This document shows, in pieces, positions 1 through 8,984 of a stretch of 20,537 nt of DNA. Source of the stretch: Elysia marginata (Eukaryota; Mollusca; Gastropoda; Plakobranchidae). The notes under the pieces were generated by a model, which searched no databases, was not told the DNA's origin, and saw nothing but the letters and a program-made list of their open reading frames with translations. The position numbers were made by a program, and so were the translations under genes. Where the stretch lies: NCBI GenBank assembly GCA_019649035.1, contig BMAT01003661.1, positions 302,811 to 323,347 on the forward strand, given 5' to 3'. Each line of letters opens with the position of its first letter. Position 1 is the first letter of the stretch.

Positions 1-174
1 TTCAATTTTCACATAATGTAAATAAGGGCGTAAAGTTTAGTAAATCAAAATGATCAAAATTAAGATAAGCCTTTAGAAGTTGAATGGATTTAAAAAAGTG
101 GCTGGTTATGCATAGGTTTATCTTTGTATTTGCCTTTCTCTGAAGTTAATCAGCTTTGATGTTTTCTGTTGTAG
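1..174 (+). other. 3' end of an upstream intron of the USP gene
   Basis: AT-rich sequence ending in a pyrimidine-rich stretch and TTGTAG, so the acceptor AG lies at 173-174. The exon that follows starts in the middle of a USP catalytic domain, so the exons with the catalytic Cys box and the first zinc-binding CxxC must lie upstream of the window. Nothing else is recognisable here. Confidence 0.75.
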
Positions 175-420
<246 letters not shown>

Positions 421-639
421 TAAAAAAACAATAAAGGTTGTAACCCTTTGCATTGTAAAAAAAAAAATCCCTATTATGTGGATTCATACACTGATAGACC
501 AACAACTTTACACCCACGCAGCAATAAAAAAACAAGGGATTATAGTCTTCTATCGTCAAAGGAAGTCCTGAGAATTTACCTTATTCCTCTTAGCAGGCCA
601 TTACATACTAATATTTCATAGGCAGCCTCTAGCAATCAA

Positions 640-831
640 ATACTAGCGTTTCACAAATTTCAAGCAGAGTCTCTAGCCAGGTACCCATTTCAAAGGTGGT
701 TGGCCTTAGGAAAGTGTGAATAAGTTGCTCTTCCAAGACGATAACAACATTAATCGGGTTTGGGAATTGAACCCACAATAGCCAGATCACCAGTCAGACG
801 TACAAACTGCTTAGCTCTCTGCCCTACATTA
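640..831 (-). repeat. tRNA-derived SINE relic (minus orientation)
   Basis: Read on the minus strand, a tRNA-like head has a weak A-box (AGCTAAGCAG, complement of about 808-817) and a good B-box GGTTCAATTCC (complement of 763-773), at tRNA-like spacing. Behind it is CACACTTTCCT and then AAATGGGTACCTGG (complement of about 677-721), a pattern I associate with the conserved middle of old invertebrate SINEs. No poly(A) tail or target duplication was found; it may extend toward about 530. It is a fossil insertion, not a functional tRNA gene, because the tRNA fold is degenerate. Confidence 0.65.
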
Positions 832-1479
832 AATAAATAAAGGATAGAAATAATGATTTTTAAAAACAAATTTTTTTATCATACTATGAAGCATCAACAT
901 CAAAAGTTTTCTTCCTTCCTCTTTTGATAGACATTATATTCTTAAAAAAAATATCTAACTTTTTTTTACCATTACAAAACGATTCAATGATATTTTTTTT
1001 TTTAAAGATAAAAACCTCAAAGGAGAGCTGCTTCTCATGAATCTGAATCAGAAATTAGATAAAAAAAAAAGTTTCTGAAATTCAAAACAGTCCCTTAATA
1101 TAGCTTTCTCCTTTTTTCTTTTTCTTCTCTCGAAGCTACAAAAATATTCAAACTTTTGAAAGAGTAATGACAAGTCGATCCAATTTCAAGAAGACAAAAA
1201 TGTTTTAATCAAAATATTAATATCTTAAATACACTTTTACATTTGTACTGGTTACAAGTCATTTTTGATGGTTCACTTTGTACAATTCTTAATCTGATGT
1301 AAAAAAAAACAGCTTCTAAATGTAGCGTTGTTCTTTGTCTTTTATTTATCTCAATTGAAAAAAAATCATAGATCTTTTTGAAGACTACCGACATGTCTTG
1401 CTCAAGATCTTAGAACTGATCTCATTTAAACTGATTGCTAGTCATTTTTGATGCCTCATTAGGAGAATTGAGGACAAAG

Positions 1480-1935
1480 TTAAAATGGTACAGGCTTTCA
1501 TCCCAGGGCCCAGTTGTTTGGAACAAGTTACCTTTGTCAGTCCAAGAGTCTGAACCAGTTTTCACGTTTAAAACATCTCTGAAAACTTAACTTGTTGAAA
1601 ATTCATTTCACTCTCACTAATTTAGATTACTTTACTTTATTTAGTGTTGTAATGTTGAATAACACTGATTATACACTCTTTTTTCATGGAATTTAATCTG
1701 ATGTGTCTTGGTTATATTAGGTGTGAAAGAGAAATTCTTTTAGTGTTTGATGCTTGGTTTTTGTCAAGCACTTTTAGAATTTAATCTGATGTGTCTTGGT
1801 TATGTTAGGTATGAAAGAGAAATTCTTTTAGTCTTTGATGCTTGGTTTTTGTCAAGCACTTTGAGAGTTTGTTTTATTGTAAAAAGGGCTGTATAAATCT
1901 AGGTATTATTATAATTATTATTATGTTCATTATTA
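1480..1935 (+). mobile_element. 3' end of a non-LTR retrotransposon (5'-truncated LINE relic)
   Basis: Translating the plus strand from about 1489 gives a block containing WNKLPLSVQ (W at 1519) and FTFKTSLKT before a TAA at 1588-1590. This W-N-x-L-P...F-K-x-x-L-K pattern is the usual C-terminal end of reverse-transcriptase ORFs of CR1/L2/jockey-type LINEs. The following 330 bp look like a LINE 3' UTR. They include AAGCACTTTGAGAG and GGGCTGTATAAAT and end in a TATTATTATAATTATTATTATG tail of short repeats, as expected of this class. Only the last codons survive, so it is not autonomous. Class is clear from pattern; the clade is not resolved. Confidence 0.7.
1689..1864 (+). repeat. 88-bp tandem duplication (2 copies) in the LINE 3' region
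   Basis: Copy 1 is 1689-1776 and copy 2 starts at 1777. Both begin GAATTTAATCTGATGTGTCT and both contain GAAAGAGAAATTCTTTTAGT and GATGCTTGGTTTTTGTCAAG; they differ at only a few positions (for example ATATTAGGTGTG versus ATGTTAGGTATG). The copies could have arisen within the source element or in place. Confidence 0.9.
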
Positions 1936-1956
1936 TTGTTCAATTTTTTCCACCAG

Positions 1957-3733
1957 ACTGGTTTTAGAAGAAGCAAACTCAACACTTTGGTCGACTTCCC
2001 AGTAGAAGGGCTGGACATGAGTCCATATCTGGCCAAGAACAAGAAAGGAGGTGGGGGCTGTGATGGAAACACATTCTCTGCCTCATCTCAATTGCGACCG
2101 GATGACCACACATATGACCTGTTAGGAGTCAGTAATCACTATGGTGACATGATGGGCGGTCACTACATTGCTGTTTGCAAGAGTCCTGTCGATGGCGTCT
2201 GGCGGGAGTTCAATGATCAACGAGTCCGCCCTTTGGACGAGGGAGAGCCAATTGCCACTAAAGAAGCCTACTTGTTGTTCTATCAGCGTAGGAGCCTCGG
2301 GAAAGACATTAACCATCGCTTGTTCACCGGTGACCACTGGGCCTTTTCGCTTTCTCTTGCACCATCAGAGCTGAAGGAAGAGGGAAGTTCTTCAGGGGGG
2401 AGCACTCCAAGAGGAGAAATTGTGCCTCCCATTGGTCATAATGCCTCTCTCCGCCCACGGCAACGATCCCTGCCCAGATCTGTCTCTCCCTCAGCTCTCA
2501 AACACAGTGGACGAGAATATAGTTCTTGGACAGCTGCAGCCTCACGCCGGTCAACATCCTCAACGCGACCTCTGACACCTCAACCTCATCGCAAGCCCAT
2601 CATTCCATACTCCGAGAGTCGATTTTCAGATGGTGACAATGACTACAATTATGACGACACTCCCTCTAGTCCAACAAGAGCCTCATCTCCACCAATAAGA
2701 AATGGTACATCACGCAGATCTCGTCCTGTGCAGCGCCAGGCTTCCGAACCTGGTCCTCGACGGGGAAAGACTTCCAGTTCCACTGCAGGCGACTCTGCTA
2801 AATTTCAGGATCCTCCTTCAAGAACTGTTTATGACAGACAAAGTCAGTATGATAATGAAAAAGAAGAAGAGTTGGTCAGCTATGTTAAGTCAGGCAGGAA
2901 GGTAGATGTGACATCAATAACCAAACCTCAGGTCACAGCCAGAGACAAAAGCTCAACGAGGGTGCCAGCTAGACATGAATCTCAGGGATTATCAGACGCT
3001 GCATTGTCTGTGTCTCACCGAAATCTTCCACCTGTTCGCAGTAACAGCCTAGAATCTGATACCAAATATCTAAATTCTTACGAGCGTGGTAATTATTCAG
3101 ATCATATGAACAATCTTCCGTTATCAGCTTATGAACCAGCAAGTACACTAAGAGTTAAGCTTGAAGACAGTGATGCTGAACTAACAATTCATTCCTTACC
3201 ACCCTATAAGGCTGCAGCAGGAAGGAGGCTAGCTGAGCGTATTGACTTGGACAGACAAGAAGACACTCCTCTTCAGAAGAAAGATTTTACAAATAGAGAA
3301 TTTTTGGCCAGGCAGCAGCCTGGTAAAATTGCCAGTCAGAACAGCTACGATCTGGCTCGCCAAAATATCATAGATATGGACTCAAACATGGCCAACCTTC
3401 GTATTTTTTACGGTAACCGCCTGAATGGTCACCGTCCATCACTAGACCTTGACAAAAGCAAGGCTGAAGACCAGGGGAGGTCTGATAACAACAACAGCAG
3501 CAAGTTTTTGCCTTTGAATGGCCATTGTGTTGACAGCGATGTTGAGGAAGAGGAGGAGGAGGAAGAAGAAGAAGAAGTAGATGAAACTGGAAAATCATTA
3601 CCAAGAACAATCTTGCAAGGTAATTATGACAAATTTGTGAATCTGGCTGAAAAGTACTTCGGACCTAGATCTTATAAAAAAGAAAAATATGTTTCACTGC
3701 TCTCTGAAGATGACTTGCCTTCAACCTTTACTG
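1957..3733 (+). CDS. USP31/USP43-like ubiquitin carboxyl-terminal hydrolase, internal exon B
   Basis: Large exon coding for residues 42-633 and the first base of codon 634. It completes the USP catalytic core: FPVEGLDM, then the His box NHYGDMMGGHYIAVCK with catalytic His at residue 110 (codon 2161-2163), then W-x-x-FNDQRV, where Asn127 (2212-2214) takes the third catalytic position. The His-to-Asn spacing of 17 equals that in USP7, and Asn is a normal alternative to Asp there. The core ends at AYLLFYQRRS (about residue 154). The rest is a low-complexity, probably disordered tail rich in Ser, Arg and Pro, as in USP31/USP43. Two matches to R-x-x-S-x-P, the mode-I 14-3-3 site, are RPRQRSLP (Ser212, also an Akt-type RxRxxS) and RQASEP (Ser304). 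A run of 11 Glu lies at residues 571-581. The stretch before the donor (KFVNLAEKYFGPRS) is less repetitive and may be a short linear motif. It ends at G|GTAAGT (3733/3734), phase 1. Deubiquitinase activity is inferred from intact His/Asn boxes; the Cys box is not visible. Confidence 0.93.
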
Positions 3734-4427
3734 GTAAGTAGCTATTTTTAAGGGTAATAGATTGTATTAAATATATTTTGAGTTAAAATTTATAGTGATA
3801 TTGTTTGTAGCAGAAAAATACTTCAGCTAATTAAAAATATCTTTAAGATTGTCATATTAGACAATTATGTTTTTTTTTGTATTATTTTCTTTTTTATCCA
3901 TTACTGTCAAGCAAAATAAACTTTTTTTTAGAATTTGTATAGATGTAGATTGTTTTTGATAAGTTCTGCTTGTTCACTCACAAAAATAGTTTGTCTTATT
4001 TTGAAAAAAAAAGATAAGAAATATGCGCCAGTCCTTTGAAAAATCAGTTTGATGGTAGAATTTTAATTGGTTAAAAATTGTTACTGCATTGTGCACTGAA
4101 AAGAGTTAATGTCCTCAATCAGATCTTATTTTGCACTTCAGACTTTAGACTTGGCGGCTGCAGGTTTGATCCAATCCCAACTGTCGTTATATTGTAATTG
4201 ACTTAAGAAATCAATTTACCCACACTTTCCTCAGCCCTCGCACCAGTGTTGGGAGGTGGAAAACTTGTGTTTTAGGGCCTAAGAAGCAGCTGCACTTGAA
4301 TGCTCTGAATGTGCTGTTGGCTTGCTGTATTGTCTTGGTATTGCCCTAGGGCAGTCTATAACTGTTGTTTTTATGTGTGTATCCCTCACTGTAGATTTAC
4401 CTCATCTTTTAAACTGTGCCTCCACAG
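3734..4427 (+). other. Intron 2 of the USP gene (694 bp)
   Basis: Consensus donor GTAAGT at 3734 and acceptor CTCCACAG ending at 4427. Phase 1: G from exon B plus GA from exon C makes a Gly codon and the frame continues RRGVADYG. AT-rich, with a SINE relic in its 3' half. A different AG (GTAG, 4392-4395) would quickly meet in-frame stops and is not favoured. Confidence 0.9.
4125..4262 (+). repeat. Second SINE relic (plus orientation), decayed
   Basis: Contains a B-box-like GGTTTGATCCA (4163-4173), then AATTTACCCACACTTTCCTCAG (about 4213-4234). The 11-mer CACACTTTCCT is identical to that in the SINE at 640-831 and lies at the same place in the layout. The tRNA head upstream of the B-box is not recognisable. 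Same or related family, opposite orientation, older-looking. Confidence 0.5.
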
Positions 4428-4975
4428 GAAGACGAGGAGTGGCTGATTATGGGAGTGCTGGTGTTGTACGTCTCCACAATCATGAGATGCCCCGATCAAG
4501 TACAGATTACAGCATTCACTACAGCTTGACCAGTTCTGAGTACCCAGCCCCACCGTCCCCTACCCCTCCCAGAGGTTCAGCAGAAGAGAGAACGTTCACA
4601 ACCTCTGGCAAGATGGCGGAGCACGGAGGCCACACGGCCTCTACATCATCATCATCATCATCTTTTGCATACCCTCCTTCCTTTTCATACTCTCACTCTG
4701 CTACGAGTTCAAGGCTCACCGACAGAGAAATCAAAGCCATGCAATCATACCAGTTTGCTGGAAGGACAGGCGTTCTGGATAAGGGCTCGAAACGTAGCAG
4801 CGGAGTTCGTACACTTCCTGGATATATTAGTGGTGCCAGTGACTGGGGTATACGGGAGAGTAGGCATAACTTTCGACCACCTCGAGGTGTGTGGGGGAGT
4901 TATGGACACAGGGGGGTTAAAGACAGCCAGCCTACGTCTATTCCTGCACCTTGCTTAAGAGAGTCTTCAGTTTAA
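4428..4975 (+). CDS. USP31/USP43-like ubiquitin carboxyl-terminal hydrolase, terminal exon C with stop
   Basis: Codes for the end of the tail: residue 634 (shared codon) to residue 815, stop TAA at 4973-4975. The whole exon is Ser/Pro/Gly-rich and probably disordered: a TPPRGS segment, six Ser in a row from a TCA repeat (residues 707-712, 4646-4663) and an R/G-rich end. The last residues are LRESSV, fitting the class I PDZ ligand S/T-x-V. Exons A-C add to 2448 bases, exactly 816 codons including the stop, supporting the joins. An alternative is a further donor inside the exon, such as CTCGAG|GTGTGT near 4886, with more exons downstream; I see no matching exon, so the stop at 4975 is preferred. 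Confidence 0.85.
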
Positions 4976-5097
4976 TCTCCTCACTTGCTTTTTTTTTTTA
5001 ACCTTCCCTCATTTTGAGACTGGAATTTAAGGCTTAGGCTCCTTGCTGGTTACAAAAACTAATTGCAAGTTTTGCATTCTTTAACAAAGTATAAAAG

Positions 5098-5362
5098 AAT
5101 AAAGAGTTGGAATGTTAAAAATAATAATGTTTTGTAAGAGAGACAATAGAGGCAGATGTATTAGAGGTTGAATAATTTAGCAATATTTCCCTCTATTCAT
5201 TCAACTAAGTTTCTATTCAAGTAGTGTAATGAGACCATGTCCTGTATATATATATATATATACATATAGAAAGACAAGAGCAGGGCTTTTCAAAAAAGGG
5301 TTGGAGTTTGAATAAACCTTTTTTATAGTATTTTTTTTTTCTACAATGGCTCTGAGAATAAA
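5098..5362 (+). promoter_or_regulatory. Candidate proximal poly(A) signals (three AATAAA)
   Basis: Perfect AATAAA at 5098-5103, 5311-5316 and 5357-5362. The first is 123 bp after the stop codon and is followed about 30 bp later by TGTTTTGTAAG, a modest T/G-rich element. The third is followed by GGGTTGG. Any could end the USP mRNA; transcript ends would decide. Confidence 0.4.
5245..5268 (+). repeat. TA microsatellite
   Basis: About ten TA units, with one interruption (TACATATA) at the right end. Simple repeat in the presumed 3' UTR. Confidence 0.9.
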
Positions 5363-7237
5363 GGGTTGGCCAATTAAAGAGAGCTTGTTATGCGGCTTTT
5401 TACATCACATGATCCAGATATGTACACATGATACTTTATAGATATAAATATGCTACTTGTGCTTTGCTTTGTAAAAATTGTACATTAACTGTTGAAACAA
5501 GTTTTTTTTGTTTTTTTTTTTTTGTGAAAAAATTGAATGTTAAATCCATTGGCCAGTGGCCGACTGCGTTTTAAGAATTAAAGTGTATGTGTGCACAATT
5601 GAATTTTATAGTTCAGCATTAAAATAACATTTTTGGTTAATTTGCTAAAGGAGGGAACAGATAACTGCGAATGTTAAATTAAAATGCCTGAAACCCATCC
5701 ATCTTTTTAATATACAACTTAAACAGTGACTCTAAAATTGAGTTTTCTGTGAATGTTGAATCTTTGGTCTCCAGTAAATCGACATTTTCCCCCATCAGTG
5801 AAAAATTCCTGTTTTTTTTAATCATGATTTGAAATTTTGCGGTATTTAAGTTTTTGTCACATACAGCCATGATTTGATGGATAAAAACTACTAAAATAGA
5901 AAAAAAAACACCTACCTAGAAAATTTGATAGATTCTTGGTTGTTTTTTTTCCAGGTTTGTGAATTGGAAGCCATTTATATCAATTTTTCATCTTTCTCTG
6001 TAACCCTTATCTCTTACAGTAAAAAACAAAATCTTATAAAATCTGGTCAGGATAATGAAATGGTTTTTTGTTTCATATGTATAATATGAGTCATAAATTC
6101 AGCAACTAAATTTGTTTTGGGGATTTGTACACAAAATATTTTTAAAGACCTGAATTGTCAATTCTCTTGTCTGAAAACTTTGTTGTGCTGTCATCGAATG
6201 TTATTATCTTTTTGTGCTATCCATCTGTGATCATCTTTTTCTATTTGAAACAGTAAGCCTTAATAGAATTAACAATACAACAGCAACTTTTGAAGTGCGG
6301 TTGCAATTCAGTGTTGAGTTTTAAGGTTATTTAGATGACTGTTACCATTGAAGGTGTGATAAGGTGTGTATCACAGCCATTTGAGCATGTTTGCAATCTT
6401 GAAATGTCTCAATTTAGAATCTTGTTTTGGGCACTTTCTTAATATGTTTATGTTGAATTTGATATAGCTTTGTTCTTGTTGTTACCTACATGTCATTAGG
6501 CTAGCTTATTTAAGTTTTCAATGTTTCAAAAAAAAAAAAAAAGAATTTAATTTTATCCAAATAGAGAAAAAAGAACAATTTTAAAATCTGGCTTAAGTTA
6601 GCTGGCTTTTTGTTGTACATGTAAGACTGTAAGGCATCAGCTAGACATGCACTCCCAACTATCACTCTCACCTGTGTATCTAACTCAAATTTTAAAAAAA
6701 ATTTGCAGAGCATAGATGGTACGCTATCATACGATGTTTTGACTGATTTAAATCACAATCTATGTTCTGCCCGAGACTATCAAAGGGCAGTATCCGCTGT
6801 GATGGCAAACATTAATGGGCAGTATCTACAATGAAAACGGTAGTCATTTCAGCCAGGTCAAATGTAAACTATTTAATAGACAGATTCTGCTGACACTTCT
6901 CCATCATCCAACATAAAAATTACGAATTATCATTATTATTTAAAAATGCTATTTTGGCCAAAATCCTCATTGAGTGCATGTACTTTGAGAATTTAAAAAA
7001 TGTAAAAAGTTACCCAGGCCAAATGGCTAACCATTTAGCGATAAGAAAGGCCTTGCCTGCTCTTTCGTGGTTTGCAGCAGTGTTGTCACTCAACGCCATT
7101 ACCAGTAGTTTGTCTCCCAAAACATTGAGGGTATGGGACGAAGAGGACCAGTTGCAGCAGCAATTTTACAGTTGCGCAGCTTTTCCAAGTTCAGGCCCAA
7201 TAGACAAGTTCCAAAACGCCCAGTATTTACATGTTCA

Positions 7238-7334
7238 TAAGCACTTGTTGGAAGTGGTAAAAAATGTTTCAATAAAACCTAACAAACAAAACAAAATGAA
7301 AAACAAAACAAAACGAACAAACAACAAGTGCTTA
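7238..7334. repeat. 13-bp perfect inverted repeat around an A-rich segment
   Basis: TAAGCACTTGTTG (7238-7250) is the exact reverse complement of CAACAAGTGCTTA (7322-7334). The 71 bp between is A-rich (AACAAAACAAAA type) and starts with CAATAAAA. It could be a fold-back element or a hairpin in the transcript. The open frame running 6954-7352 across it begins without ATG, matches no family I know and is not called as a gene. Confidence 0.6.
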
Positions 7335-7379
7335 GAACTTGGTGAAGATTGAGGTTTTCAGATATACCTGTAAATGAAT

Positions 7380-8110
7380 CTGACCTATTACTACCCGGAA
7401 ATAGTCACGTGACTATTGGGATCAACAAACCGCCTTGTGGTGGATTTTCTTTGGGGTACTGTTTGGGATGTTGTTTAGGGTCACTTTTAACAGCCTTAGT
7501 TAGACTAGATCTAGATGATTCAAAAAAATACACCAACCAAGTTTCCATCCTTGGGCTCGAACCTTGGTCAGCTTTTCATAGCATTTTATGAAATCCCCAC
7601 TTTTCTTGATACTTTCTAGGCCAAAATCCCTTCTCAAATCTTGCCTTGGGAGTGGGTCTAGGTGTATCGGTGTTGACTGGCTTTCGTACATGATTCGGTA
7701 CATCTAGATCTAGAACAGAATGACAGAAACGTTGTCACTCAAATTTTGTCATCCCAAAATAATTACTTCCAGTGTGCTTTATAGCCGTGAAAGATATAAT
7801 TAATTTAAGTGTTTCAATTACATGCAAAAAGACTAGATCTAGAATGTATACCCGCCCGAATACAAAATCTTTAGCCTACCCCCAAGAGGCAAGGAAATTC
7901 AAGTGACATTATTAAATTTTACATGGTATCTAACCCAAGCAGCACCCCAAATGAAATCCGCCATTGCTATTTATACCAACCAATGAAATGCTGCTACTTT
8001 TCTAGACCTATCGGCTCTCGCGTAACATAAAATTAAACATGGAATAGCGGAAAATCCGGAAGAGATTATTGAATGGAAACCCCCGCTGACCCCAAGACCC
8101 ACGTGACATT
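7380..8110. other. GC-richer non-coding island with palindromic motifs
   Basis: Visibly richer in G and C than the flanks, with runs such as CCCGCCCG, GCTCTCGCG and CCCCCGCTG. It opens with a GTCACGTGAC palindrome and closes with CCCACGTGACA (CACGTGAC at 8100-8107). It holds three CTAGATCTAGA copies (7505, 7704, 7833), CCAAT at 7980-7984 and TATTTATA at 7968-7975, which reads TATAAATA on the minus strand. These could be parts of a promoter or enhancer, or an unrecognised old repeat. No terminal inverted repeat or target duplication was found. A minus-strand frame of 67 codons (7500-7703) is hydrophilic but matches nothing known to me. Confidence 0.4.
7400..7417. promoter_or_regulatory. 18-bp palindrome centred on a CACGTG E-box
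   Basis: AATAGTCACGTGACTATT is a perfect palindrome. Its core GTCACGTGAC equals the CLEAR motif bound by TFEB/MITF bHLH-zip factors, and CACGTG is also bound by USF and MYC/MAX. ATTGG (inverted CCAAT) overlaps its right edge. Function in this genome is untested. Confidence 0.45.
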
Positions 8111-8389
8111 TTGGAGATATAGGTTGTCCTCATTATGGAAAAAGATATTTTCTCTCCATCTATGGTTTGTTTTTGACTTGTGTTTCAGGGCTGCTTCATT
8201 ATTATTTTTGGAAAAATGAATGGCATTGCTCTCTCTATTGGTTTACTGTGGTTTTCTTTTGTTGCTCATTGTATTTTTTTTGTCTCTGAAGGCAGCTGTA
8301 GTTAGAATATGGCAATGTAGTAACTGCAATTTTTTTTCTTTTGCAATGTCTCCCTGAAGATTCAGTATCCATGTATCCAAAGCCGTAAT

Positions 8390-8482
8390 CAGTATGCATA
8401 TTTGTCTAGTAGTCAGTATGAATGTATGACAAGTAATTGGTATGAATATTTGTCAAGTAAATAAAATGAATATATGTCGAGT
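8390..8482 (+). repeat. 24-bp minisatellite, four degenerate units
   Basis: Units share a core like GTATGAATATTTGTCAAGTA; the equivalent TATG/AATG positions recur every 24 bp (8393, 8417, 8441, about 8465). It lies directly left of a MITE. Confidence 0.7.
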
Positions 8483-8505
8483 TCCTTCTTCAGAACATCA
8501 AACTG

Positions 8506-8984
8506 CAGTCGAACCTGCCTAGCTGACCCGACCACCTTCCCAAAGAGACCACCTGTATTGGCAACTACTTTCCTACGACTCCCTTTTGTATATTTTCTAG
8601 GTTTTGATGTCGTGCATGGTAAGCACCTCGGTCACCTTTTTAATTTTTCAATAGTCTTGACAGTCTCTTTAAAAAACCTCTGCAACATGACCACTCTTGA
8701 GGTGAAGAGAATCAATTAGCTGCCAGTCCATTACTTTGAAATGACCCGCACCTCCCCACTAACCAATTATTTTTGTTTACCTATGAGGGAAACCTAACAA
8801 TAAATGCAATAGACCAGATACCTCAACACAGCCAATCGACAAGCCCTCTTTTCCCCCACACTTCCATTTTACAAAATTCCAGCTCGGTTGCTTTACAACA
8901 CAATGATTTCCGGCCGTGTCCACCTGTCCATCCCGACCATAATCGTTATTGATCTTTAATGATGGCTTTGGCCAGGTTCGACTG
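8506..8984. mobile_element. MITE-like DNA element A (479 bp), pogo/Tc1-mariner style ends
   Basis: The left end CAGTCGAACCTGCCTAG and the reverse complement of the right end CAGTCGAACCTGGCCAA share the first 12 bases exactly. The right flank is TA (8985-8986) and the left flank is TG (8504-8505), consistent with a TA target duplication with one mutated base. The CAGT-GAACCT start is common in pogo/Tigger-type elements. No transposase is encoded. Confidence 0.75.

Larger units (their letters stand above)
4976..7237 (+). other. USP 3' UTR (proximal part) and AT-rich non-coding DNA
   Basis: Starts right after the stop codon. No ORF here has coding character. The T-rich plus strand (many runs of 8 or more T) is typical of UTR or intergenic DNA. 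It contains three AATAAA hexamers and a TA microsatellite (listed separately). A small hairpin, CTGCCC...GGGCAG, lies near 6766-6790. The UTR may end soon after 5.1 kb or run much further. Confidence 0.6.

Noticed and set aside
3368..3610. Minus-strand frame with Leu/Pro and Cys runs
   Set aside because: It is the antisense of the Glu run and Asn/Ser codons of USP exon B.
6766..6790. Short hairpin CTGCCC...GGGCAG as a possible terminator or RNA element
   Set aside because: A six-base stem is common by chance and intrinsic terminators do not apply to this eukaryotic gene.
6954..7352. 132-codon frame, the longest in the non-coding part
   Set aside because: It has no ATG at its start, no domain or motif I recognise, and its end is a translation of an A-rich Lys/Asn/Thr tract over the inverted repeat.
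7500..7703. Minus-strand 67-codon hydrophilic frame in the GC-richer island, with GGTTCGAGCCC (a perfect B-box) inside
   Set aside because: No family resemblance and no convincing splice sites; the B-box has no matching A-box or cloverleaf upstream, so neither a gene nor a tRNA is supported.
7082..7742. GTTGTCACTCAA present at 7082 and 7731 as possible element boundaries
   Set aside because: A 12-mer repeated once in 20 kb of biased DNA is expected by chance, and the flanks do not match.
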